Source: Pseudomonas arcuscaelestis
Lineage (GTDB): Bacteria; Pseudomonadota; Gammaproteobacteria; Pseudomonadales; Pseudomonadaceae
DNA length: 64,000 nucleotides
Direction: 5' to 3'
Assembly: GCF_016881005.1 (NCBI RefSeq)
Contig: NZ_JACOPV010000019.1
Coordinates: 1 to 64,000, forward strand
Position 1 is the first letter of the stretch; each line of letters opens with the position of its first letter. The position numbers and the translations under genes are program-made. Below the pieces are notes generated by a model. That model saw only the letters and a program-made list of their open reading frames with translations, made no database searches and had not been told where the DNA came from. Below are positions 35,400-43,968 of this stretch, in pieces.

Positions 35400-37634
35400 T
35401 CAAAACGACGCGGTCAGGCTAGTGTAGAAGGTACGGCCAGGTTCGTTATAGGTAGCGGCCCCCGCACCTTCGATTCCCGCCACACCCTGGGCGTTACCGG
35501 CGCGGTACAGGCGTTTGTCGAGCAGGTTGTCCAAGCCGGTGGTCAGGCTGAGGTTCTTGCTGATGGCGTACGTACCGCTGATGCCAACCAGCGCGTAGGG
35601 CGAGAGTTGGTCGTTGGCGCTGCCGGTGACGCGATCACCGTGGTAGTCGTATTTTTTCGGTGTCTGCTTGCCGTACCAGGCCACGCTAAGTTGCAGCGAA
35701 AGGTCGTCATTGGCCTGCCAGTCGAGCATCGAGTTCAGGGTGTAGTCCGGGGTGACCGAAAGGGTCTCGCCAGTGGACTTGTTCTTCGACTGCAGCATGT
35801 AGGTCAGGTTGTTGCTCCAGGTAAGCTGCTCGCTCAGTGGAATGGTCAGGTTGCCTTCCAGTCCCTCGACCAGTGCCTTGGGAATGTTCTCCCACTGATA
35901 GATCGCCGCGTTGGCGTAACTGCCGCTGCCACCTGAGGCAGTGCCGATCGGGCTCTGGCCAGAGTCGATCTTGTTCTTGTAGTCGTTGCGAAAGTAAGTG
36001 AGTCCGGCGACCCAACCGTTGTGCTTGAACTCGATGCCCAGCTCTTTGTTGACGCTGGTTTCGGCATCGAGGTTTTCATTGCCTTGCAAGTAGCAACTGG
36101 TGCTCTGGCCATAACAGCCCTGGCCACGACTGTAGAGCAAGTAGTCGGGGTTGAGTTGATACAGGTTCGGGGCCTTGTAGGCACGTGCGATACCGGCCTT
36201 GAGGGTGAGGGTGTTGGTCAGCGCGTGCGAGAGGTTGAGCGAAGGGCTCCAGTTGTCGCCGACGATGCTGTGATGATCGAAGCGCAGGGCAGGGGTGAGC
36301 ATGGTGCCGGGCATCAGCTCGATGTTGTCTTCGACGAACAACGAAACGATTTGCGCCTGCGAGGTGGTGTCGCGGCCCGCGCTGCTCAGGCCGCCAACCG
36401 CGCCGCCTTCACTGGTGGATTGGGTATTGGCACTGGGGTCATCGAGTTGTTGCTGGCTCCACTCGGCGCCGAGGGTCAGTGTCTGGTCGCGCCAGGCGTT
36501 GAGCGGCAGGTTCAGCTCGCCGTGGGCGGTAATGTCACGCAGGGTCGAGGTGTAGAAGTCGGTGCTGCTGAAGATACCCTCGGTGCCACCGGCCAGGCCT
36601 TCGTTGATCCGCGAGTTGCGGGTTTTTTCATACTGCAGATACGCCATGGAGCTGCCGAAATCCCAGTCGCCGTTATGGGTGAGGGCGTAACTCTCGCGGT
36701 ACATGCGATTGGTTTCCTTGCCCAACATGCTTTTCACGTTGGCATTGGAATTGGTGTTCTGGGTGTCGCCGGTATAGATGTTGCCCTGGCGGCTGAACCC
36801 CGCCTCAAATGCCAAGCTCTGCTCCGGGCTCAGGCGCCAGGTAAGTTGGCCATTGAGGTCTTTGTTGCGCACGCCTTCACGGCCGGCCGGCAGGGTGCCG
36901 GCCTGTTTGCCGGTACGCAGCGACTCGTGACCCTGGTTGATATCCCAGTCATCTGCATCGGTCTTGGCCACGTTGCCATACAGCCGATAGCTGAGGTTCT
37001 CGGTAAGGGGGCCATTGAGGCCGAAACTCACACGTTTGCTCGCGCCTTCATCGCCGTGCTGGGGAAAATTCTGGTACACGGTGGCGTTGCCGTGGGTCTG
37101 GGTCGAGGCCTGTTTGGTGATGATGTTGACCACCCCACCCATCGCCCCGGAACCGTAGCGCGCGGCAGCGGGTCCACGAATCACTTCGATGCGTTCGACC
37201 TGGTCGGCGGGTACCCAGTTGGTGTCGCCGCGCGAGTCGCGCTCGCCCCGCCAGCCGTAGCGCACCGAACTGCGGCTGCTGACCGGCTTGCCATCGACCA
37301 GGATCAAGGTGTTTTCCGGGCCCATGCCGCGGATGTCGATCTGGCGGTTGTTGCCGCGCTGGCCACTGGTCGAGTTGCCGGTCAGGTTGACCCCGGGCAT
37401 GGTGCGGATAATCTGCGACAGGTCATTGGCCGGTGGGCGCTTCTTGATGTCTTCTGCGGTAATGATCGAGACGCCGGGGGCCTGTTTGTTCTCTTCCAGT
37501 GCGGTCGCCACCACGGTCTGGCTTTCCAGTTCTATGGGTTCAGGCTCGGTGATGGCAGCTTGCACGGCATTGGCTAACAGGCAACTGGTCAACAGCAGGA
37601 ACGGGGCGAGGGACAGCGGACGGGACGACATCAT
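35400..37634 (-). CDS. pfeA: TonB-dependent ferric enterobactin receptor, PfeA-like
   Basis: The protein has about 744 residues. After a signal peptide ending near AVQAA come the TonB box region (IELESQTVVATA), the plug domain (about 45-185: NDLSQIIRTMPGVNLTGNST, NRQIDIRGMGPENTLILVDG, RIEVIRGPAAARYGSGAMGGVVNIIT) and a 22-strand barrel ending in YTSLTASF. Sequence and neighbours point to the FepA/PfeA enterobactin receptor. The start is ATG 37634 after GGAG; 37631 is equally possible. Its promoter, in the short gap before pfeS, holds an inverted repeat that may be the response-regulator site. Confidence 0.88.
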   Translation of the reverse strand: MMSSRPLSLAPFLLLTSCLLANAVQAAITEPEPIELESQTVVATALEENKQAPGVSIITAEDIKKRPPANDLSQIIRTMPGVNLTGNSTSGQRGNNRQIDIRGMGPENTLILVDGKPVSSRSSVRYGWRGERDSRGDTNWVPADQVERIEVIRGPAAARYGSGAMGGVVNIITKQASTQTHGNATVYQNFPQHGDEGASKRVSFGLNGPLTENLSYRLYGNVAKTDADDWDINQGHESLRTGKQAGTLPAGREGVRNKDLNGQLTWRLSPEQSLAFEAGFSRQGNIYTGDTQNTNSNANVKSMLGKETNRMYRESYALTHNGDWDFGSSMAYLQYEKTRNSRINEGLAGGTEGIFSSTDFYTSTLRDITAHGELNLPLNAWRDQTLTLGAEWSQQQLDDPSANTQSTSEGGAVGGLSSAGRDTTSQAQIVSLFVEDNIELMPGTMLTPALRFDHHSIVGDNWSPSLNLSHALTNTLTLKAGIARAYKAPNLYQLNPDYLLYSRGQGCYGQSTSCYLQGNENLDAETSVNKELGIEFKHNGWVAGLTYFRNDYKNKIDSGQSPIGTASGGSGSYANAAIYQWENIPKALVEGLEGNLTIPLSEQLTWSNNLTYMLQSKNKSTGETLSVTPDYTLNSMLDWQANDDLSLQLSVAWYGKQTPKKYDYHGDRVTGSANDQLSPYALVGISGTYAISKNLSLTTGLDNLLDKRLYRAGNAQGVAGIEGAGAATYNEPGRTFYTSLTASF

Positions 37635-37681
37635 CGATCTCCGGAACATCGAGCGGAAGTAAGAGATCGCAGATGATAAGC

Positions 37682-37697
37682 ACTCTTAATTGAGAGT
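37682..37697. promoter_or_regulatory. Inverted repeat in the pfeA promoter region
   Basis: ACTCT and its complement AGAGT are separated by six AT-rich bases, about 50 bp upstream of the pfeA start. It is a candidate binding site for the PfeR-like regulator or another control protein. This assignment is by position only. Confidence 0.35.
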
Positions 37698-37705
37698 AAA
37701 GCGCA

Positions 37706-39052
37706 TTAACTTTCTAAACACTTGGCGCTTGCCGGCAACAGGATATGCAGGCAGAGGCCCGGTTGGGCGTTACTGGCCCACAGCCGACCGCCTTGCAGTT
37801 CGATGGCGCGACGGGCAATCGCCAGGCCCAGACCAAAGCCTGCGCCGCTGCCGGGCAGGCGCTGGTAGGGGCTGAAGATGTGCTCCAGCTGCGCCTGCGG
37901 CACGCCGGGCCCATGGTCGCGCAGGCGCAGGTGCCAGTGATCGCCCTCGCGCCAGCCATCAAGGCTGATCTCGCCTTGAGGGGGCGAGTGGCGGATGGCA
38001 TTGCGCAGAAGGTTTTCCATGGCTTGGGCCAGGCTGTCCAGATGCGCTTGCACCTCGCAGTCGGTACCGAGGGAGCTGGGCAGGCGCGCGTGCGACCAGC
38101 CGCTTTCGAAACAGGCGTCCTCGCACAGGGCTTCCCAAACCGAGAGTACCAGCACCGGTTCGGTCGGCAATTGTGGGTGTTCAGTGTCCATCCAGGCGAG
38201 GTCGAGGGTGTCGACCAGCAGCTTCTGCATGTCGTCTACTTCACGCCCCAGGCGTTCGCGCAGTTGCTCGGGCGCCAGATTGCTGTCGTGAGCGATGCGC
38301 AGGCGTGCCAGTGGTGTGCGCAATTCGTGGGACAAGGTACGTAACAGCAGGCGCTGTTGCTCCAGGCTCTGGCGCAGACGGGCGGCCATGTGCTCGAAGG
38401 CCTGGGCCAGCTCACCCAACTCGTCGCGCCGCTCTTGCAGCGGCAGGCCGGGGCTTTGCAGGTCATCGGCGCGCAAGGCGTCGGCGCGGTCACGCAAGCG
38501 ATTCAACGGCACTACCAACTGTCGGTACAGCGCCAAACCCAGAAGCAAGGCGAGCAGGGTGGGTGCCACGCCGTGGGTGATGATGTGCGTCCATGGGGTC
38601 AGGCCGGTAGGCAGCATGTGTTCGGGTAACTGAATAACCAGGCGACCGTTTTCGGGGTGTGCGGGAAACTCGATGCTGACGTAGGGCAACTCATCCTGCA
38701 GGCGTCGACTCATTGGCCAGTCGAGCTTGCGCATGAAGGTAAGACGGCCAGCCTCATTGGCGCTCAAGGGCGTAGTGCCGAGGCTCTCCAGCCGCGGTCC
38801 CACCAGCGCCACCCAGGTGTGTTCAGCGTTCTGCAGGTGTTGGCGATAGGCTTGGGCGCCGCCCGCGCCATCTTTTTCCCAGGCGGCTTCGGCTTGCTGC
38901 GCGTAGCGCGCGAGGTACTGCTGGTCCTCGGGGCTGAGGAAGTAGGTGCTGCGCTCTACCGACAAACCCCAGGTCCAGATCAACCAGGTGAGCAGCAGGC
39001 AGAAACCGACTTGCAGCAGGGCCAGTTTCCACAGCAGAGGATGCCGACGCAT
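37706..39052 (-). CDS. pfeS: Sensor histidine kinase, PfeS-like
   Basis: The 448-residue protein has two membrane helices (about 10-28 and 160-178) enclosing a periplasmic sensor of about 130 residues. A HAMP segment (PLNRLRDRADALRADDL) is followed by the phospho-His box LLRTLSHELRTPLARL, N box ENLLRNAIRHSP, G1 RDHGPGVP and G2 GFGLGLAIARR. It would sense ferric enterobactin in the periplasm and phosphorylate the PfeR-like partner. Its ATG overlaps the regulator stop (TAATG), so the two are coupled. Confidence 0.88.
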   Translation of the reverse strand: MRRHPLLWKLALLQVGFCLLLTWLIWTWGLSVERSTYFLSPEDQQYLARYAQQAEAAWEKDGAGGAQAYRQHLQNAEHTWVALVGPRLESLGTTPLSANEAGRLTFMRKLDWPMSRRLQDELPYVSIEFPAHPENGRLVIQLPEHMLPTGLTPWTHIITHGVAPTLLALLLGLALYRQLVVPLNRLRDRADALRADDLQSPGLPLQERRDELGELAQAFEHMAARLRQSLEQQRLLLRTLSHELRTPLARLRIAHDSNLAPEQLRERLGREVDDMQKLLVDTLDLAWMDTEHPQLPTEPVLVLSVWEALCEDACFESGWSHARLPSSLGTDCEVQAHLDSLAQAMENLLRNAIRHSPPQGEISLDGWREGDHWHLRLRDHGPGVPQAQLEHIFSPYQRLPGSGAGFGLGLAIARRAIELQGGRLWASNAQPGLCLHILLPASAKCLES

Positions 39053-39744
39053 TAGCTCGCTTCCGTTTCCACCAAAACGTAGCCCTGGCTGCGTACTGCC
39101 TGGATCTGCAGGTGTTGCGCGCCAATCTGCGCGAGTTTGCGCCGCAAGTTGCACACATGCACGTCGAGGCCGCGATCCAGGCGAGTGAAGGCGCGGTGTA
39201 GCACTGTCTGATAAAGGAAGGCCTTGCTCAGGGCCTCGCCGGGATGCGCACGCAAGGTCGCGAACAAGCGATATTCGGAGCCGGTCAGGCCGGCGCTGCG
39301 ACCTTGGTGCATAACATCCTGAGCGTACTGATCGAGGGTCAATTCACCATCGCTCGGGGCCTCGGCGTGGCGGCGGTCGAGGGCGACTCGGCGCAACAAT
39401 GCATCGACGCGAGCATCGAGCTCGGCAAGGCTAAAGGGTTTGGGCAGATAGTCGTCGGCGCCACGAGTGAAGCCACTGATTCGGTCCTGCTCGGCACCCA
39501 GCGCCGACATTAACATCACCGGTACTACCTGATGGCGGCGCAATTCGTCCAGCAGGCTGAGGCCGTCGACACCAGGCATCATGATGTCCAACAGCAGCAA
39601 ATCAAAACCACCCTGGTGCAGCACATCCAGGGCCTGGGTGCCGTTCTCGCACGCGGTGACGGTAAAGCCTCGATCTTGGAAATGCCGCTCCAGGTCGTGG
39701 CGCAGGCGCGGATCGTCTTCGGCGAGAAGCAGCTTGGGGGACAC
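39052..39744 (-). CDS. pfeR: OmpR-family response regulator, PfeR-like
   Basis: The 230-residue protein has a receiver domain (1-120) with the acidic pair EDD, the phosphorylation site Asp in LLLLDIMMPGVDG, Ser in LMSALG and Lys in YLPKPF. A winged-helix DNA-binding domain (130-225) follows, with LTGSEYRLFATLRAHPGEAL and the closing VRSQGYVLV. Together with the kinase downstream it should activate the receptor gene when enterobactin is present. A divergent iron-type sigma gene begins 190 bp away. Confidence 0.88.
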   Translation of the reverse strand: MSPKLLLAEDDPRLRHDLERHFQDRGFTVTACENGTQALDVLHQGGFDLLLLDIMMPGVDGLSLLDELRRHQVVPVMLMSALGAEQDRISGFTRGADDYLPKPFSLAELDARVDALLRRVALDRRHAEAPSDGELTLDQYAQDVMHQGRSAGLTGSEYRLFATLRAHPGEALSKAFLYQTVLHRAFTRLDRGLDVHVCNLRRKLAQIGAQHLQIQAVRSQGYVLVETEAS

Positions 39745-39772
39745 GGAACAGTCCTTGATGAGAATTGATTAC

Positions 39773-39877
39773 AAATACGAATACTCTCACTGACGGTGGG
39801 GTGATGGCAATGTCGACGTACAAGTCATTCTGAACACACGCCAGCAGATTTGCTTTAAATGTAAAGTATTCGCATTT
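39773..39877. promoter_or_regulatory. Divergent promoter region with two oppositely oriented iron-box-like motifs
   Basis: The motif AAATACGAATACTCTCA at 39773-39789 (plus strand) recurs as AAATGCGAATACTTTAC at 39877-39861 (minus strand). The shared core is CGAATACT. They lie between the pfeR-like gene and the FecI-type sigma gene, so each may be a Fur box for one side. Agreement with the Fur consensus is only partial. Confidence 0.4.
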
Positions 39878-39934
39878 ATACTGCGCGGCCGCGCCTACCT
39901 CCATGGCATCCGTATTTTCTTCGCGCAGGTCATC

Positions 39935-40456
39935 GTGCAAGCCGAACCGCCCAAACTCACTCTCCTGGCCACCTTGGTTCGGCATTACGACGATCTGGTG
40001 GATCACGTTCGCCGCCGTTTCGGCGCCCGGGTCTTTGCCCGCGAGGTGGTGCATGACGTGTGTGTGCAGTTGCTCGAAACGGATGAAAAACAAGGTGTGC
40101 GTATGCCCTTGGCGTTGCTGCGCAAAATCGCCCATGACACGGCCATTAGTCGCTATCGCAGTGATCGTCGACGTGAGGCCTGGGTGGTGGCGGTGCCAGC
40201 GCTGCCGGAAGTGGCCAGTACTGCCCCGAGCCAGCAGCGCCACCTTGAAAGCGTTAGGGCGTTGGAACAGTTGAGCGCAGCAATCGCCGCGCTACCGCCG
40301 CGTTGTCAGATGGTGTTTGTGATGCACAAGGTGTACGAACTGCCTCAGGCTGAAGTTGCCAAGCGTATGGGCATTTCCCTGAAAACCGTGGAGAAGCACC
40401 TGCGCCTAGGCATGAGCGCTTGCCGCGAGCATCTGGGCACCGAGGTATTGTCATGA
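39935..40456 (+). CDS. FecI-type ECF sigma factor (iron starvation class)
   Basis: The 173-residue protein has region 2 (about 10-80: LVRHYDDLVDHVRRRFGARV, LALLRKIAHDTAISRYRSDRRRE) and region 4 (about 105-165: LPPRCQMVFVMHKVYELPQAEVAKRMGI as overlapping family segments, then SLKTVEKHLRLGMSACREHL). The FecR- and FecA-type genes follow directly, so this sigma would transcribe the receptor when its siderophore is bound. The start is a GTG with CGCAGG upstream; the next gene overlaps its stop (ATGA). Confidence 0.88.
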   Translation: MQAEPPKLTLLATLVRHYDDLVDHVRRRFGARVFAREVVHDVCVQLLETDEKQGVRMPLALLRKIAHDTAISRYRSDRRREAWVVAVPALPEVASTAPSQQRHLESVRALEQLSAAIAALPPRCQMVFVMHKVYELPQAEVAKRMGISLKTVEKHLRLGMSACREHLGTEVLS

Positions 40457-41295
40457 CCCATACCCCGCGCAATGCCAAGGATTTCAGCCAGGAAGACGAG
40501 GCTATTGCCCGTTTTCGGGAGGACCTCAAGGCACGTTTTCCGCTGCCCGCACCCACGCCGCCGAAGAACAGGCGCACCAACGCAAAAGTGGCAAGCCTGT
40601 TGCTATTGGCAATCGCTGCGGGGGTAGCGTGGGTCGATCCGGCCTATCAGCGCCAGCAGGTCGTCAGCCCGCTCGGTCAGCGTCAAGCACTGCAACTGGC
40701 CGATGGCAGTACCGTGTTGCTGGACAGCGACAGTCAAATGATGGTCAGTTGGCACCTGCGCAGTCGTCAGGTGGTGTTGGAGAAAGGCCAAGCGCTGTTT
40801 GAGGTTTCGCCGAGGGTGTACCGCCCGTTCCTGATCGATGCCGGGTCGGCAACGGTGCGTGTAGTGGGTACCCGCTTCAACGTCAAACGAAACGAACAGG
40901 ATGTGCACGTCACGGTGCTCGAAGGCAAGGTAGCCGTACGCGGCAACGCCTCTGATACCGTGGCGCTGCTCGAGCCCGGCCAGCAATTGCGCGTTCGCAA
41001 GGGTATTGCCGGGCAACCGCTGCAGGTTAACGCCGATGATGTCAGCGCCTGGAAAGACAGCCGCCTGGTGTTTGAAAGCACTCCTCTGGCCGAGGTCATC
41101 GCCACGCTCCAGCGCTATCACCGTCAGCCCATCACGCTCTTGGACCAGCGCCTTGCCCGGTTACCGGTTTCCGGTGTGTTTGACAGCGATCATGTCGAGC
41201 GCCTGCTGGCGCTGTTGCCCGCCATCTTGCCGGTGAGTGTTTCCACCGCAACCGAGGGTGCGGTGCTGATCAAATACGCCGACACGAAAAAATAA
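40453..41295 (+). CDS. FecR-family anti-sigma/sigma regulator
   Basis: The 280-residue protein has a cytoplasmic N-terminus of about 50 residues, one membrane helix (about 53-70, VASLLLLAIAAGVAWV), the FecR domain (about 85-185: LADGSTVLLDSDSQM, VRVVGTRFNVKRN, VTVLEGKVAVRG) and a C-terminal part (VSGVFDSDHVERLLALLPAI) that contacts the receptor's signalling domain. It relays the occupied-receptor signal to the sigma factor. The usual N-terminal DUF4880 segment is short here. It overlaps the sigma gene by 4 bases. Confidence 0.88.
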   Translation: MTHTPRNAKDFSQEDEAIARFREDLKARFPLPAPTPPKNRRTNAKVASLLLLAIAAGVAWVDPAYQRQQVVSPLGQRQALQLADGSTVLLDSDSQMMVSWHLRSRQVVLEKGQALFEVSPRVYRPFLIDAGSATVRVVGTRFNVKRNEQDVHVTVLEGKVAVRGNASDTVALLEPGQQLRVRKGIAGQPLQVNADDVSAWKDSRLVFESTPLAEVIATLQRYHRQPITLLDQRLARLPVSGVFDSDHVERLLALLPAILPVSVSTATEGAVLIKYADTKK

Positions 41296-41371
41296 TCGTC
41301 GACCGGGGTAGGGGTGTGCAGCGCTTGCGGCGGCTATCTCCATGCAAACCTAATCCGTGGAGAATAAAAAC

Positions 41372-43819
41372 GTGAGTCAGCCCCTCCTGCGCGCGCCTGT
41401 GCGCCTGTCTTTGCTGGCCAGCAGCTTGCTGCTCAGTCAATGGTCGTTGGCGCAGTCGGCACCGGTCGATTTTGATATTCCAGCCGCAGCGCTGGAGAAA
41501 TCCCTGAATGCCGTGGCCCGGCAGTCCTCGGCACAGATCCTGTTCGCCAGCGACATCACCGCTGGCAAGCAAGCGCCTGCACTGCATGGCCGCTACACCT
41601 TGCAGGAAGCGCTTGAACATTTGTTGGGCAAGAGCGGGTTGACCGCGCAGGCGCGTGACGAGCACACCTTTCTGGTGGTGCCGGGCACGCCTGCACAGAC
41701 ACGCCAGTCTTCCACTACCGAAGCCGCTGCGGTAGAGCTGGCGAGCCTGGAAATCAGCTCCTCGCGACTCAACAGTGACCTGGTGCCTCAAGCCCGGCAG
41801 GTCAATGTCATCGAGCGCGAACAGCTTGAGCAACTGCGCCAAGGTTCCGATGGCCTGGCGACCTTGCTGGCCAAAAGTATTCCCGGCATGTCCGACTCCA
41901 GCCGCACTATCACCGATTACGGCCAGACCCTGCGCGGGCGCACTATGCTGGTGCTGGTCGATGGCGTACCGCTGAACACCAACCGCGACTCTTCACGTAA
42001 CCTTGCAAACATCGACCCGGCCCTGATCGAGCGCATCGAAGTGATCCGTGGCAGCAGCGCTATCTATGGTGCGGGGGCCACCGGCGGGATCATCTCTATC
42101 ACCACCCGCCCAGCCGGAGGTGAGCCGCGTGCGCAGACAACGCTCAGTGCCGTATCGCCCCTGAGCCAACTGGACAGTGACGGCCTTGGCGGACAGTTGC
42201 AGCATCACCTGTCAGGCTCACAGGGCCAGGTCGATTATGCCCTGGACTTCGGCGCCCGGCACATTGGCGCATCCTATGACGCCAAGGGGCAGCGCATTGC
42301 ACCGGAGCCGAGTCAGGGTGATCTGTTCGATTCCAACACCTACAACATCGGCGGCAAATTGGGTTTGCGCATCGATGATGTACAGCGCATCCAGCTGTCT
42401 GCCAGCCACTACAACGCCGACCAGAACACGGACTACACCTCCGATCCATCCGTGGCCCGCTTGCCTGCAGGCACGGTGCCGGCGCGGCCGTTGTCCGGCT
42501 TGTCGCTGGACGAGCAGAACCAGATCAAGAACACCTTGTTGAACCTTGAATACGCCCACACCGATATTCTCGGCGGTTCGCTCAATGCCCAGCTGTACTA
42601 CCGCGACTACTTCACCCGTTTCACGCCTTTCGACGCACGGGCCGTGGCTACCCGTGGGCGCAATGTCGATCAAGTGATGCAGAACAGCGAGGTGTTCGGC
42701 AGCCGCGTGACCTTGCGCACACCGCTGGGTGAGCAGGGCAATACCGAGTTGTTGTGGGGCGCTGACTTCAACCAGGAACGCAGCGACATGCCCATCGACA
42801 TCTTTGATCCGCAGGCGTACGACGCCAGTGGTGGCCGGGTGTTCGACAAGATCGGCAAGCTCACCTACATGCCCGACCTGACCACCCGCAGTCTCGGTGG
42901 CTTCGCCCAACTGCAGCATAAGTTCAACGATCAATGGTCGATGGAAGGCGGCGTACGTTACGAATACGCTACCGCCCAATACGATGATTTCATTCCCCTG
43001 TCGGAGTCGACAGCAACTCAACCGGCCACGGTCCAGGGCGGCGAGATTCACTACGATTCGGTGCTGTCCAACTTCAGCGTGACCTACTCACCGGTGGTCG
43101 GGCAGGAAGTCTATGCAGCGTTCAGCCAAGGCTTCCAACTGCCCGATATTGGTGTGCAACTGCGTAACGCTCGGCGCGGGTTCGACATCGACGCCTCGAA
43201 CCTGGAACCGGTCAAAACCAACAACTACGAATTGGGCTGGCGTGGCGCCGTCGGCGAGCAGACGCTGGCATCGCTGGCGGTGTTCTACACCACCTCCAAG
43301 CTTGGAGACGTACAAAGCTTCAACAACGGCCTGATCCTCACACGTACCAAAGAGCGCATCTACGGCGTGGAAGGTAGCGCCGACTGGCTGACTAGCGACG
43401 AGCGCTGGGGCGCAGGCGGCTCCTTCACCTGGATGAAGGGCAGGGAGCAGCCGGACGGTGGTGACTGGCAGGACATGACCGGCTACCGCATCCCGCCGCT
43501 CAAGCTGACCGCCTACCTGCAGTTCAAACCGAACGAGGACTGGAGCAACCGTGTGCAGGCCACCTACTTCGACGGTGAAGACTACCGCTTGAACGGCGTC
43601 GCCAGCTTCGGTCGCCGCCAGGTCGACAGCTACACCACCGTGGACTTGATCAGCCAGTACCAACTGAGCGCAGACGATCAACTCAGCGTTGGTTTGCAGA
43701 ACCTGTTCAATCGAGATTACTACCCGCTCTACAGCCAACTGATGCGTAGCAGCAATAACACCAGTCACTTGCCTGCACCGGGGACGGTGCTGACCGCGAG
43801 TTATACGCATCAGTGGTAG
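41372..43819 (+). CDS. TonB-dependent siderophore receptor with STN signalling domain (FecA type)
   Basis: The 815-residue protein has a signal peptide ending near WSLAQ, then an STN domain (about 30-100: FDIPAAALEKSLNAVARQSSAQILFASDITAGK as overlapping pieces). The plug (about 125-240) carries TLRGRTMLVLVDGVPL and RIEVIRGSSAIYGAGATGGI, and the barrel ends in SYTHQW. The STN domain passes the ligand-bound signal to the FecR protein encoded upstream. It probably takes up a xenosiderophore; the ligand cannot be read. The start is GTG 41372 after GGAG; an in-frame GTG at 41357 is less likely. Confidence 0.88.
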   Translation: MSQPLLRAPVRLSLLASSLLLSQWSLAQSAPVDFDIPAAALEKSLNAVARQSSAQILFASDITAGKQAPALHGRYTLQEALEHLLGKSGLTAQARDEHTFLVVPGTPAQTRQSSTTEAAAVELASLEISSSRLNSDLVPQARQVNVIEREQLEQLRQGSDGLATLLAKSIPGMSDSSRTITDYGQTLRGRTMLVLVDGVPLNTNRDSSRNLANIDPALIERIEVIRGSSAIYGAGATGGIISITTRPAGGEPRAQTTLSAVSPLSQLDSDGLGGQLQHHLSGSQGQVDYALDFGARHIGASYDAKGQRIAPEPSQGDLFDSNTYNIGGKLGLRIDDVQRIQLSASHYNADQNTDYTSDPSVARLPAGTVPARPLSGLSLDEQNQIKNTLLNLEYAHTDILGGSLNAQLYYRDYFTRFTPFDARAVATRGRNVDQVMQNSEVFGSRVTLRTPLGEQGNTELLWGADFNQERSDMPIDIFDPQAYDASGGRVFDKIGKLTYMPDLTTRSLGGFAQLQHKFNDQWSMEGGVRYEYATAQYDDFIPLSESTATQPATVQGGEIHYDSVLSNFSVTYSPVVGQEVYAAFSQGFQLPDIGVQLRNARRGFDIDASNLEPVKTNNYELGWRGAVGEQTLASLAVFYTTSKLGDVQSFNNGLILTRTKERIYGVEGSADWLTSDERWGAGGSFTWMKGREQPDGGDWQDMTGYRIPPLKLTAYLQFKPNEDWSNRVQATYFDGEDYRLNGVASFGRRQVDSYTTVDLISQYQLSADDQLSVGLQNLFNRDYYPLYSQLMRSSNNTSHLPAPGTVLTASYTHQW

Positions 43820-43857
43820 GTTGTCGCGCTAGACCGCGGGCGTGATTCGGTGAAAAC

Positions 43858-43887
43858 AGCACTGGAGTACAAATGTACTCCAGTGCT
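43858..43887. terminator. Strong hairpin between convergent genes
   Basis: A 14-bp perfect inverted repeat (AGCACTGGAGTACA and complement) with a two-base centre lies 38 bp after the receptor gene and before the leftward dehydrogenase gene. On the minus strand it is followed by GTTTTC and on the plus strand by CTTATT, so it can serve as a terminator for both, though T runs are short. Confidence 0.7.
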
Positions 43888-43968
43888 CTTATTGGCTACT
43901 CCGTGCCGCTATCAGCGGTGTTGTACAGGTGGCATTGATTGTCTGCGCAATACCACCGGCTCATAAAT

